A DNA stretch of 64,000 nucleotides from Agarophyton chilense. Its lineage: Eukaryota > Rhodophyta > Florideophyceae > Gracilariales > Gracilariaceae. The stretch covers positions 1 through 64,000 of the forward strand of contig JARGXX010000080.1 of assembly GCA_030374765.1 (NCBI GenBank). Reading direction: 5' to 3'. Made by a program: the position numbers and the translations under genes. The stretch's first letter is position 1. Every line of letters starts with the position of its first letter. Below the pieces are notes generated by a model, which saw nothing but the letters and a program-made list of their open reading frames with translations, made no database searches and was not told the origin of the DNA. Positions 1 through 11,618 of this stretch are shown one piece after another.

Positions 1-140
1 TGCAGTAGCCAATCACAGCCCGAGGTCACGTTCAGATCCGACTGACACGCATATGCGCTTTTCCAGGGGCACCCTCCAAAACAGCCCATGCTCCCCTGCA
101 CTTTTGGTTTTCAGTGACAGCACAGGGTCAACAGCCAACA
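1..140 (-). repeat. 3' LTR of copia copy 1 (partial)
   Basis: Matches 5949-6088 with about 4 differences. The inner LTR edge is the CCAACA at 135-140 (TGTTGG on the element strand). It is followed at 141-149 by a pyrimidine run that is the element's polypurine tract on the minus strand. Confidence 0.85.
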
Positions 141-160
141 CTCCCCCTCTGTCACTGACT

Positions 161-3100
161 TCAAAGGTCTAGGTGTCGGACGCCACTGTCTTCACGGAAC
201 CTCTCGTGCTTCACACGGCAAAGTGGTTTGTTGAGCATATCGGCAGTCATGCAATCGGTAGGGCAGTAGAACAACACAATCGACTTGTCACGTAGAGCTT
301 CTCGAGTAAAGTGAAAACGAATGTCGATATGCTTGGTACGCTTGTTGACAACGCCATTTCGGGCAAGGTCAATGCACCCTTGATTGTCAACATATACAGG
401 CGTTGGTTCAACAAGCAACTTTACCGAATCGTCCACTTCTACTCCAATGACTATGCCGATGCCATTCCACAAACGCCTAAGCCAGATGGCCTCTTTGGAA
501 CCACTGCACAGACTCACATACTCAGCTTCAGCACTAGACAGTGCAACCACTTCTTGCTGACGTGAACACCATGACACAGGACCTCCAGCCATCATGAACA
601 AGTACCCACTGGTAGACTTGCGGTTTGCAACATCGCCTGCCCAGTCAGAGTCCACGTAGCCGTGAAGTGCCAAATCGGTGTTTAAGCCGTAGGTGAGACC
701 AAATGTACAAGTACCGTTGAGATAGCGAAGCACACGTTTGACTGCCTTCCAGTGAATCTCTCCAGGTTTCTCAACATACTTGGCAAGTTTGGACACCGCG
801 TATGAGATATCTGGACGAGTTCCTACAGACAATTACATGAGACAGCCAATTGCCTGACGGTTACGGCACCTCCCTGAGTACATCCTGAATCGCAGACAGG
901 TCCATGCCAACTTCCATTGGAGTGTTCAACTGGTTTGGACTGGTGCATGCCAAAACGTTCCAAGACCTTTTGTGGTGTACGCAGACTGAGTCAGATACAA
1001 CTCTCGCATAAACTCTGTCACGGTGGATCTCGAATCCGAGTACCATGCGAGCTTGATAGAGGTCTTTCATGTGGAACCGAGACGACAGCTCTGCCTTTAC
1101 ACGATCCATTGTCTTCATGCTCGGACTTGCAATAAGCAAGTCATCAACGTATAGAGCAATCAGAAACAACAAATCCCAGTATCTTTCCGCTGTACACACA
1201 CTCATCTGCGTCATTTGGCGTCAACTGCATCTCCTCAACAAGGAACGAGTATATCTTTGCATGCCACTGTCTGGGTGCCTGTCGTAGCCCATAGATGGGC
1301 TTTCTTCAAACGACACACCAGATCCTCGTTACCTTGCTGCACAAAACCTGTTGGCTGCTCCATGTACACTGTCTCCTCAAGGTCACCGTTCAGAAAAGCT
1401 GTTTTCACATCCATCTGATGCAAATGAAAGTCTCGTACAGCAGTCACTGACAGAATCATCCTGATCGAGGTAAAACTTAACAACAGGTGCATATGTTTCA
1501 GAAAAGTCAACACCCTCGATCTGCAGGAATCCTCTAGCAACCATACGAGCCTTGTACCTGATAGTTGGTTCACCAGATGGTGCTGCTTCATACTTTTGCA
1601 CATACACCCACTTGGACGAAATCACGTTGCTGTCTGCTGGCCTTGGCACTAAGTCCCATGTGTCATGCTCAATTAGTGACTGGTACTCACTCTTCATTGC
1701 CTTCTTCCATGCTTCGGAATCAGGACGTGACACAGCATCATCATATGACGACGGGGTGTCATCACTGGCAGTGAGTAGAGCAGTTGCACGCCACCATGAG
1801 CTCGGCTTCCTACGTTCACGCGTGGACCTACGAACAGGTTGTGTCTCATGCACTACAGGCTCAACTGGTGTATCAGCTGCGGAATCATCAACAGAGCTGT
1901 CAGAAGCATCATCAGAGTCAGGCAAAGGCGCAGAAGGGTCATCATCGCTGGGTCCACTAGATGTGTCAGATGTAGAGGTATCATGTGGACTAGACATATT
2001 ACTAAAGTCAATGTCTGCGTAGTCCTCTTCCTCATAGCTAAACTGGTTGTCTGAGCCCGAAAACTCATCAAACCGTACATCTCTTGACACAATCACCTTT
2101 TTCTTTTCAGAGTCCCACAACTTGTATCCGTGAGACCCTGGGGTGTACCCAATAAAGATAGCTTCCACACCACGCTCCTCTAGCTTCTTCAGCTTATGAT
2201 CCACAACCTTGTACCAGCATCGGCTCCCAAACACACGCAGGTTGCTCACATCAGGCTTCTGACCATGCCACAGTTCATATGGTGTCACACTACTTGGAAG
2301 AGCTTTGCAAGTCACACGGTTGCGCACATACACTGCAACATTCAGTGCCTCAGCCCAAAAGTGCTTTGGCAATTTCTTGTGACATAACATCGATCTGACC
2401 AAGTCCATGAGTGTGCGGTTGAACCGTTCGGCAAGTCCATTCTGCTGAGGATTGTAAGGCACAGTTCGCTGATGCTCAATACCGTGACGTTCAAGTTCTT
2501 TGGTAAAACGATGTGACAGATATTCACCACCGTTGTCAGTGCGCAATGCTTTGAGCACAGTCTCACGTGCGGTGATGGTTTTCACTTGTCTGCCAGTTTG
2601 GTTTTGAACAAACTTGAGCCACCTTAGGAACATCTGGAACACCTCATCCTTAGTTTTGAGCATGTAGAAGAAGCAGAAACGACTGTGATCATCGATGAAT
2701 GTGACGAAGTAGTGCGAGCCTCCCAAGGATTTCACACTTACTGGACCTGACACATCGGAGTGAACAAGTTCCAGTACGTGTTTTGCTCGTTCCCCCCCCT
2801 TGCTTGGGAGTCGGAGCACGGGTTGCTTTTCCTACTACACATGAGCCACACACATCTGAATCCTGCGCAACGTCTACATTGAGCCCTGACACAACCTTGT
2901 TTCGAGCCATATGCTTGATACCATCCACATTCACATAAGCCATTCGAGCATGCCATAGTGACAAGTCCGACACAAGTGCGCTGTTTACATCTGTACACTG
3001 GTGTGCAGCAGTGCAAAGGTAGTATAGGCCTTTGACGCGGCGCCCCAAGGCAACCACTTTTGACCCCTTGTATACACATACCTTCTCTTTTTCAAACACT

Positions 3101-4194
3101 ACTTTGCACCCCACATCACAAATCGCCGATACAGAAAGCAAATGGTACCTTAAATTCGGTACATGAACAACTTGCTTCAGCTGGCACTTTCGTTTGGACC
3201 CTTCCACAATCAGATCAAGCTCCACACTACCGTGACCAACAGACTCTAGTTTGGAATCATTACCGATGCTAACGCCAGAAGACACCTTACTATCATATGT
3301 TTGGAACATGGATTCGTCAAAAGTCATGTGGGCAGTAGCACCAGAGTCAACAATCCAGTCACTGTTCGTGGCTTTATCAGAGCCAGTAGCAATGAGACAT
3401 ACAAAGTCAGAGTCGTTGCCACCCGTACCTCGCTCATCGCTGAGCTCAGTATTGACAGTTGGGTGAGCAGCATCGACCTGATTCATGTTAGCCCCATCAC
3501 GTTGCTTCTTGAAACAGTTCCTCTGGATATGACCCTTCTTATGACAATAATGACACTCGATGTTCTTCCATCGCGACTGCCTGCCAACCAAAGCTGCCTC
3601 ACTTCCACCAGGATCCTCCTTGGCACGATCGTTCATTCGCTGCTCTTCTTGCAGCAGACGACTCTTCACAAACTCTAGAGTGAGTTGACGATCGCCAATC
3701 GTGGTATCAATTGCCACGATGAGGTGCTCGAATCTTTCCGGAAGTCCGCATAGGATGGCCATAGCGATGTCCTCCTCCTCAACAACAACGTCCATACACT
3801 TCAGGTCCGATGCCAGATGACGTACACGGTTGATGAACTGTAGCATTTTCTCATCATCACGCATCTTGGCAGAGTAGAAGGACCGTCGGGCGTTGATTTT
3901 GTTGAGCAGAGTCTTGCGTTGGAACACATCGCAAATGGCTTTCCACATATCGGCAGCGTTGTCGGCGTCCCGCACATGATCTAAATGCTCATCACTGAGT
4001 GTGAGACCAATAATAGCTCTGGCCTTGGCATCTTTCTTTTTCCAAGTCGACAGCTCATCTTCGTCAGTGGGTCTAACAGAGTCGAGGTGGCCGTCGAGAT
4101 CCTTGAGTGCAAGCAGCAGCTCAATCTTCTGCTTCCATACGTGGAAGTTATCCTCAACCAGCTTTTCGATTTTCACCCCACTGAACGAATCCAT
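161..4194 (-). pseudogene. copia copy 1 gag-pol (fossil)
   Basis: The region runs from the gag start (MDSFSGVKIEKL) through a CCHC knuckle (CHYCHKKGHIQRNC), the protease motif DSGATAH, integrase (RTDNGGEY and NGLAERFNRT), RT with YVDDLLIA, and RNase H with DSDWAGD and SSAEAEYV. It is nearly identical to copies 2 and 3. The reading frame is interrupted about four times, so it should not yield a full polyprotein. Confidence 0.88.
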
Positions 4195-5376
4195 GTTGTG
4201 CAAAGTGTCACAAGAGGCCGAGAGAGATGGCTTGGCAGCAACAGACAAGTGAACAACAACAACAGACAACAACAACAAAGAAAAAAACAACAAACAACAA
4301 ATAATTCTTCAAGATTGAACAGACAATAGTCTGCGGGCGCACTGGCAGGGCTTCCTATACCCGCGTCCCTAAAGGTCGGACCCCTGGCCCCCAGAGCTCT
4401 TCTGGGTAGATAACGGTTTTCTGCAGTCTACCTCCTCCCACGTCAAAAGGAGAAGGCGCGTTGCTCCTTACGAGGCTTCCAAAGGATGGTTGATGACCGA
4501 AGATATGCCTTCACCAAGTTGACCCTCTCTGGCCTCTTTCAAGAACTAGCGCGACCTCGAAACCGAAGCTACTTCAACACCAAGATACGCTTCTAACGAG
4601 CAATCAATGAAGATCGCACGCGGCCTGATCCGGAAAAGGAGTTCAGCCTTCGAAACGTCGCCTCCCCGCGTACTGCGGATCAAAAGCTCCTTATGGATGC
4701 TGTTCACAACAGTCCAAGTGCCCAACCACAAAGGTCGGGCTCACACACAAAGTTAAACAACCAGCCAAATGCAGTGCGCCACGGCACCCCGTCCACAAAT
4801 GCACCCGCAAAGTTCAACCAGATCTTTCGACCGTCACTGTTATCCGCCCTAAAAGGACCAGTGGGGAACCCGCTTGACAGTACACCTGCTTTGGTTCAAG
4901 CCGCCAGGCTAACGTCCCCGAGTACAAGGAATCACCCAAAGTACCTCGGATCAACCGCTCGTCGCACAGGCAAAGATGCAGACCAAACACACAAACACAC
5001 ACGAACGCTGAGCCAAGAACTCCAGGCCCAGACTTCAACAAACACGGTCCTCAACCTCTCAGATCAGAACCCGCAAACACGACGCAGGGATCCACAAAAC
5101 AACGAAAGAGAGGGAGACCAAACGAAACGGATAGCGATCGACAAACACGGGCAACAACGAGCACCCAAACACAATCACGATAATAACGTCCAACCACTAC
5201 CACCACAACGCCCTCAGGGAGGAACGCAAGACCGAAGGAAAATACCAACACCAACCCACGATACGGTCACACACCCGACGAAACGGCGCGGAAACGAAGA
5301 GAATAGAACAGCGAAACGGGTGAACGGCGGTGCGGGAGAGCGGCGAGAGACGAACTATACGGCAGAGGTCAGCGGG
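4195..5376 (-). other. long leader of copia copy 1
   Basis: About 1.2 kb between the primer site and gag without a convincing coding region. Next to gag there is an AAC-rich run (about 4250-4310). A long opposite-strand open frame (4693-5412) also occurs in copy 2, but the copies are too similar for that to show selection. Confidence 0.6.
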
Positions 5377-5391
5377 GCTGGGCCCATAACC
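5377..5391 (-). promoter_or_regulatory. primer-binding site matching the anticodon arm of initiator tRNA-Met
   Basis: On the element strand the LTR is followed at once by GGTTATGGGCCCAGC. Its complement, GCTGGGCCCATAACC, is the anticodon stem and loop (CAU) of eukaryotic initiator tRNA-Met, not its 3' end. Drosophila copia is known to prime from a cleaved initiator tRNA-Met in the same way. Confidence 0.8.
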
Positions 5392-6088
5392 TGTTGGATA
5401 GGGAAATGCTGAAGGAAAGGTTGAGGGAATCAAAAGGAAGTTCGCCAGCTCTGGCTTGGATTTACTTGGAGGCGCTCAAACTTTCACTTATATACTACTT
5501 CAAAACGTCAGCTGTCTAGACTCCAACCCAAAGTAAACCCTAGACTACAAAGCAGGGACACTCAATACTACCAATCATATTTAAGCATGACATTAACCCT
5601 AGTCAATGTTCATTGCAGCGCACAACAAGGCAATATACAGTGCACACAGTGCACAGCCCATAATTACACTGACGTGTGCACAAATTCAATATGCCAGCAC
5701 ACACTACTTGCAATCCGCCTCCATACACATTCACGTTCCAGCACAGTACTCCAAGTCTCCTGTAATACACATGTCACGTCTCTTCTCCAAGTACATTCGT
5801 TACACCTTGTGAGGTGTGTTCATAGTACACCAACTGGACAGGTTGAACAGCGTGCACAGTAGTACAAGTAGGCCACGTACACACGTGTACCACAGACAAA
5901 CCCAATAGTGCCATACCACTTGTACACACCGCATTGCATGTGCACATTTGCAGTAGCCAATCACAGCCCGAGTTCACGTTGAGATCCGACTGACACGCAT
6001 ATGCGCTTTTCCAGAGGCACCCTCCAAAACAGCCCATGCTCCCCTGCACTTTTGGTTTTCAGTGACAGCACAGGGTCAACACCCAACA
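5392..6088 (-). repeat. 5' LTR of copia copy 1
   Basis: About 697 bp, TG...CA on the element strand. Near-identical to the 687-bp LTRs at 10932-11618 and 13812-14498. It carries a TATATA-like stretch about 95 bp from the inner edge. Open frames inside it are unlikely to be genes. Confidence 0.85.
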
Positions 6089-9000
6089 CCACTTCTTGCT
6101 GACGTGAACACCATGACACAGGACCTCCAGCCATCATGAACAAGTACCCACTGGTAGACTTGCGGTTTGCAACATCGCCTGCCCAGTCAGAGTCCACGTA
6201 GCCGTGAAGTGCCAAATCGGTGTTTAAGCCGTAGGTGAGACCAAATGTACAAGTACCGTTGAGATAGCGAAGCACACGTTTGACTGCCTTCCAGTGAATC
6301 TCTCCAGGTTTCTCAACATACTTGGCAAGTTTGGACACCGCGTATGAGATATCTGGACGAGTTCCTACAGACAAATACATGAGACAGCCAATTGCCTGAC
6401 GGTATGGCACCTCCCTGAGTACATCCTGAATCGCAGACAGGTCCATGCCAACTTCCATTGGAGTGTCAACTGGTTTGGACTGGTGCATGCCAAAACGTTC
6501 CAAGACCTTTTGTGTGTACGCAGACTGAGTCAGATACAACTCTCGCTTAACTCTGTCACGGTGGATCTCGAATCCGAGTACCATGCGAGCTTGATAGAGG
6601 TCTTTCATGTGGAACCGAGACGACAGCTCTGCCTTTACACGATCCATTGTCTTCATGCTCGGACTTGCAATAAGCAAGTCATCAACGTATAGAGCAATCA
6701 AAACAACAAATCCCTGTATCTTTCCGCTGTACACACACTCATCTGCGTCATTTGGCGTCAACTGCATCTCCTCAACAAGGAACGAGTATATCTTTGCATG
6801 CCACTGTCTGGGTGCCTGTCGTAGCCCATAGATGGCTTTCTTCAAACGACACACCAGATCCTCGTTACCTTGCTGCACAAAACCTGTTGGCTGCTCCATG
6901 TACACTGTCTCCTCAAGGTCACCGTTCAGAAAAGCTGTTTTCACATCCATCTGGTGCAAATGAAAGTCTCGTACAGCAGTCACTGACAGAATCATCCTGA
7001 TCGAGGTAAACTTAACAACAGGTGCATATGTTTCAGAAAAGTCAACACCCTCGATCTGCAGGAATCCTCTAGCAACCATACGAGCCTTGTACCTGATAGT
7101 TGGTTCACCAGATGGTGCTGCTTCATACTTCTGCACATACACCCACTTGGACGAAATCACGTTGCTGTCTGCTGGCCTTGGCACTAAGTCCCATGTGTCA
7201 TGCTCAATTAGTGACTGGTACTCACTCTTCATTGCCTTCTTCCATGCTTCGGAATCAGGACGTGACACAGCATCATCATATGACGACGGGGTGTCATCAC
7301 TGGCAGTGAGTAGAGCAGTTGCACGCCACCATGAGCTCGGCTTCCTACGTTCACGCGTGGACCTACGAACAGGTTGTGTCTCATGCACTACAGGCTCAAC
7401 TGATGTATCAGCTGCGGAATCATCAACAGAGCTGTCAGAAGCATCATCAGAGTCAGGCAAAGGCGCAGAAGGGTCATCATCGCTGGGTCCACCAGATGTG
7501 TCAGATGTAGAGGTATCGTGTGGACTAGACATATTACTAAAGTCAATGTCTGCGTAGTCCTCTTCCTCATAGCCAAACTGGTTGTCTGAGCCCGAAAACT
7601 CATCAAACCGTACATCTCTTGACACAATCACCTTTTTCTTTTCAGAGTCCCACAACTTGTATCCGTGAGACCCTGGGGTGTACCCAATAAAGATAGCTTC
7701 CACACCACGCTCCTCTAGCTTCTTCAGCTTATGATCCACAACCTTGTACCAGCATCGGCTCCCAAACACACGCAGGTTGCTCACATCAGGCTTCTGACCA
7801 TGCCACAGTTCATATGGTGTCACACTACTTGGAAGAGCTTTGCAAGTCACACGGTTGCGCACATACACTGCAACATTCAGTGCCTCAGCCCAAAAGTGCT
7901 TTGGCAATTTCTTGTGACATAACATCGATCTGACCAAGTCCATGAGTGTGCGGTTGAACCGTTCGGCAAGTCCATTCTGCTGAGGATTGTAAGGCACAGT
8001 TCGCTGATGCTCAATACCGTGACGTTCAAGTTCTTTGGTAAAACGATGTGACAGATATTCACCACCGTTGTCAGTGCGCAATGCTTTGAGCACACTCTCA
8101 CGTGCGGTGATGGTTTTCACTTGTCTGCCAGTTTGGTTTTGAACAAACTTGAGCCACCTTAGGAACATCTGGAACACCTCATCCTTAGTTTTGAGCATGT
8201 AGAAGAAGCAGAAACGACTGTGATCATCGATGAATGTGACGAAGTAGTGCGAGCCTCCCAAGGATTTCACACTTACTGGACCTGACACATCGGAGTGAAC
8301 AAGTTCCAGTACGTGTTTTGCTCGTTCCCCCCCTTGCTTGGGAGTCGGAGCACGGGTTGCTTTTCCTACTACACATGAGCCACACACATCTGAATCCTGC
8401 GCAACGTCTACATTGAGCCCTGACACAACCTTGTTTCGAGCCATATGCTTGATACCATCCACATTCACATAAGCCATTCGAGCATGCCATAGTGACAAGT
8501 CCGACACAAGTGCGCTGTTTACATCTGTACACTGGTGTGCAGCAGTGGAAAGGTAGTATAGGCCTTTGACGCGGCGCCCCAAGGCAACCACTTTTGACCC
8601 CTTGGATACACATACCTTCTCTTTTTCAAACACTACTTTGCACCCCAGATCACAAATCGCCGATACAGAAAGCAAATGGTACCTTAAATTCGGTACATGA
8701 ACAACTTGCTTCAGCTGGCACTTTCGTTTGGACCCTTCCACAATCAGATCAAGCTCCACACTACCGTGACCAACAGACTCTAGTTTGGAATCATTACCGA
8801 TGCTAACGCCAGAAGACACCTTACTATCATATGTTTGGAACATGGATTCGTCAAAAGTCATGTGGGCAGTAGCACCAGAGTCAACAATCCAGTCACTGTT
8901 CGTGGCTTTATCAGAGCCAGTAGCAATGAGACATACAAAGTCAGAGTCGTTGCCACCCGTACCTCGCTTATCGCTGAGCTCAGTATTGACAGTTGGGTGA

Positions 9001-9728
9001 GCAGCACCGACCTGATTCCTGTTAGCCCCATCACGTTGCTTCTTGAAACAGTTCCTCTGGATATGACCCTTCTTATGACAATAATGACACTCGATGTTCT
9101 TCCATCGCGACTGCCTGCCAACCAAAGCTGCCTCACTTCCACCAGGCTCCTCCTTGGCACGATCGTTCATTCGCTGCTCTTCTTGCAGCAGACGACTCTT
9201 CACAAACTCTAGAGTGAGTTGACGATCGCCAATCGTGGTATCAATTGCGACGATGAGGTGCTCGAATCTTTCCGGAAGTCCGCATAGGATGGCCATAGCG
9301 ATGTCCTCCTCCTCAACAACAACGTCCATACACTTCAGGTCTGATGCCAGATGACGTACACGGTTGATGAACTGTAGCATTTTCTCATCATCACGCATCT
9401 TGGCAGAGTAGAAGGACCGTCGGGCGTTGATTTTGTTGAGCAGAGTCTTGCGTTGGAACACATCGCAAATGGCTTTCCACATATCGGCAGCGTTGTCGGC
9501 GTCCCGCACATGATCTAAATGCTCATCACTGAGTGTGAGACCAATAATAGCTCTGGCCTTGGCATCTTTCTTTTTCCAAGTCGACAGCTCATCTTCGTCA
9601 GTGGGTCTAACAGAGTCGAGGTGGCCGTCGAGGTCCTTGAGTGCAAGCAGCAGCTCAATCTTCTGCTTCCATACGTGGAAGTTATCCTCAACCAGCTTTT
9701 CGATTTTCACCCCACTGAACGAATCCAT
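6089..9728 (-). CDS. copia copy 2 gag-pol polyprotein (3'-truncated by insertion)
   Basis: One open frame from MDSFSGVKIEKL (start at 9728) covers gag (UBN2/Retrotran_gag_2 type), a CCHC knuckle, protease DSGATAH, integrase with its DDHSRF and RTDNGGEY stretches, the RT domain (YVDDLLIA) and the front of RNase H (DSDWAGD). The upstream extension of the frame lies in the leader and is probably untranslated. Integrase before RT is the defining copia order. The end is lost where copy 1 sits. Confidence 0.85.
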
Positions 9729-10916
9729 GTTGTGCAAAGTGTCACAAGAGGCCGAGAGAGATGGCTTGACAGCAACAGACAAGTGAACAACAACAACAGA
9801 CAACAACAACAAAGTAAAAACAACAAACAACAAATAATTCTTCAAGATTGAACAGACAATAGTCTGCGGGCGCACTGGCAGGGCTTCCTTTACCCGCGTC
9901 CCTAAAGGTCGGACCCCTGGCCCCCAGAGCTCTTCTGGGTAGATAACGGTTTTCTGCAGTCTACCTCCTCCCACGTCACAAGGAGAAGGCGCGTTGCTCC
10001 TTACGAGGCTTCCAGAGGATGGTTAATGACCGAAGATATGCCTTCACCAAGTTGACCCTCTCTGGCCTCTTTCAAGAACTAGCGCGACCTCAAAACCGAA
10101 GCTACTTCAACACCAAGATACGCTTCTAACGAGCAATCAATGAAGATCGCACGCGGCCTGATCCTGGAAAGGAGGTTAGCCTTCGAAACGTCGCCTCCCC
10201 GCGTACTGCGGATCAAAAGCTCCTTATGGATGCTGTTCACAACAGTCCAAGTGCCCAACCACAAAGGTCGGGCTCACACACAAAGTCAAACAACCAGCCA
10301 AATGCAGTGCGCCACGGCACCCCGTCCACAAATGCACCCGCAAAGTTCAACCAGATCTTTCGACCGTCACTGTTATCCGCCCTAAAAGGACCAGTGGGGA
10401 ACCCGCTTGACAGTACACCTGCTTTGGTTCAAGCCGCCAGGCTAACGTCCCCGAGTACAAGGAATCACCCAAAGTACCTCGGATCAACCGCTTGTCGCAC
10501 AGGCAAAGATGCAGACCAAACACACAAACACACACGAACGCTGAGCCAAGAACTCCAGGCCCAGACTTCAACAAACACGGTCCTCAACCTCTCAGATCAG
10601 AACCCACAAACACGACGCAGGGATCCACAAAACAACGAAAGAGAGGGAGACCAAACGAAACGGATAGCGATCGACAAACACGGGCAACAACGAGCACCCA
10701 AACACAATCACGATAAAAACGTCCAACCACTACCACCACAACGCCCTCACGGAGGAACGCAAGACCGAAAGAAAATACCAACACCAACCCACGATACGGT
10801 CACACACCCGACGAAACGGCTACTACGGCGGAAACGAAGAGAATAGAACAGCGAAACGGGTGAACGGCGGTGCGGGAGAGCGGCGAGAGACGAACTAGAC
10901 GGCAGAAGTCAGCGGG
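9729..10916 (-). other. long leader of copia copy 2
   Basis: Counterpart of the copy 1 leader: an AAC-rich run next to gag, then about 1 kb with no recognisable protein on either strand. Confidence 0.6.
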
Positions 10917-10931
10917 GCTGGGCCCATAACC
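10917..10931 (-). promoter_or_regulatory. primer-binding site (initiator tRNA-Met anticodon arm)
   Basis: Same 15-base site as in copy 1, directly adjoining the LTR end ...CCATCA. Confidence 0.8.
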
Positions 10932-11618
10932 TGATGGAAAGGGAAATGCTGAAGGAAAGGTTGAGGGATGAATGGAAAGTTCGCCAGCTCTGGCTTGGAT
11001 TTACTTGGAGGCGCTCAAACTTTCACTTATATACTACTTCAAAACGTCAGCTGTCTAGACTCCAACCCAAAGTAAACCCTAGACTACAAAGCAGGGACAC
11101 TCAATACTACCAATCATATTCAAGCATGACATTAACCCTAGTCAATGTTCATTGCAGCGCACAACAAGGCAATATACAGTGCACAGCCCATAGTTACACT
11201 GACGTGTGCACAAATTCAATATGCCAGCACACACTACTTGCAATCCGCCTCCATACACATTCACGTTCCAGCACAGTACACCAAGTCTCCTGTAATACAC
11301 ATGTCACGTCTCTTCTCCAAGTACATTCGTTACACCTTGTGAGATGTGTTCATAGTACACCAGCTGGACATATTGAACAGCGTGCACAGTAGTACAAGTA
11401 GACCACGTACACACGTGTACCACAGACAAACCCAATAGTGCCATACCACTTGTACACACCACATTGCATGTGCTCGATTGCAGTAGCCAATCACAGCCCG
11501 AGTTCACGTTCAGATCCGACTGACACGCATATGCGCTTTTCCAGGGGCACCCTCCAAAACAGCCCATGCTCCCCTGCACTTTTGGTTTTCAGTGACAGCA
11601 CAGGGTCAACAGCCAACA
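10932..11618 (-). repeat. 5' LTR of copia copy 2
   Basis: 687 bp, the same length as the LTR of copy 3 but in the opposite orientation. The base after its outer edge (11619, TGTTGCAG...) belongs to the integrase region of copy 3. Confidence 0.88.

Larger units (their letters stand above)
1..6088 (-). mobile_element. Ty1/copia LTR retrotransposon, copy 1 (3' end runs off the window)
   Basis: A copia element read right to left. From its 5' end it has an LTR (5392-6088), a primer site (5377-5391), a leader of about 1.2 kb, a gag-pol region and the inner 140 bp of the 3' LTR at the window edge. Pol has the copia order protease, integrase, RT, RNase H. The coding region is broken, with about four breaks, so this is a fossil. 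It is young: the 140 bp that can be compared between the two LTRs differ at about 4 places. The outer edge of its 5' LTR at 6088 abuts the RNase H part of copy 2, so copy 1 appears to have inserted into copy 2. The rest of copy 2 should then lie left of base 1. Confidence 0.9.
6089..11618 (-). mobile_element. Ty1/copia LTR retrotransposon, copy 2 (3' end displaced by copy 1)
   Basis: Same family and strand as copy 1, with 5' LTR, primer site, leader and gag-pol up to the middle of RNase H. There it meets the outer LTR edge of copy 1. The remaining RNase H and 3' LTR should lie left of the window. What is present looks open throughout, with no obvious break. Its own outer 5' edge at 11618 abuts the integrase region of copy 3, so copy 2 appears to sit inside copy 3. 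Confidence 0.88.

Noticed and set aside
4693-5412. 239-codon plus-strand frame, with a counterpart at 10226-10846
   Set aside because: Lies antisense in the copia leader and overlaps the primer site and LTR. The copies are too alike for conservation to count, and composition is Thr/Gln/Asn-biased without a domain.
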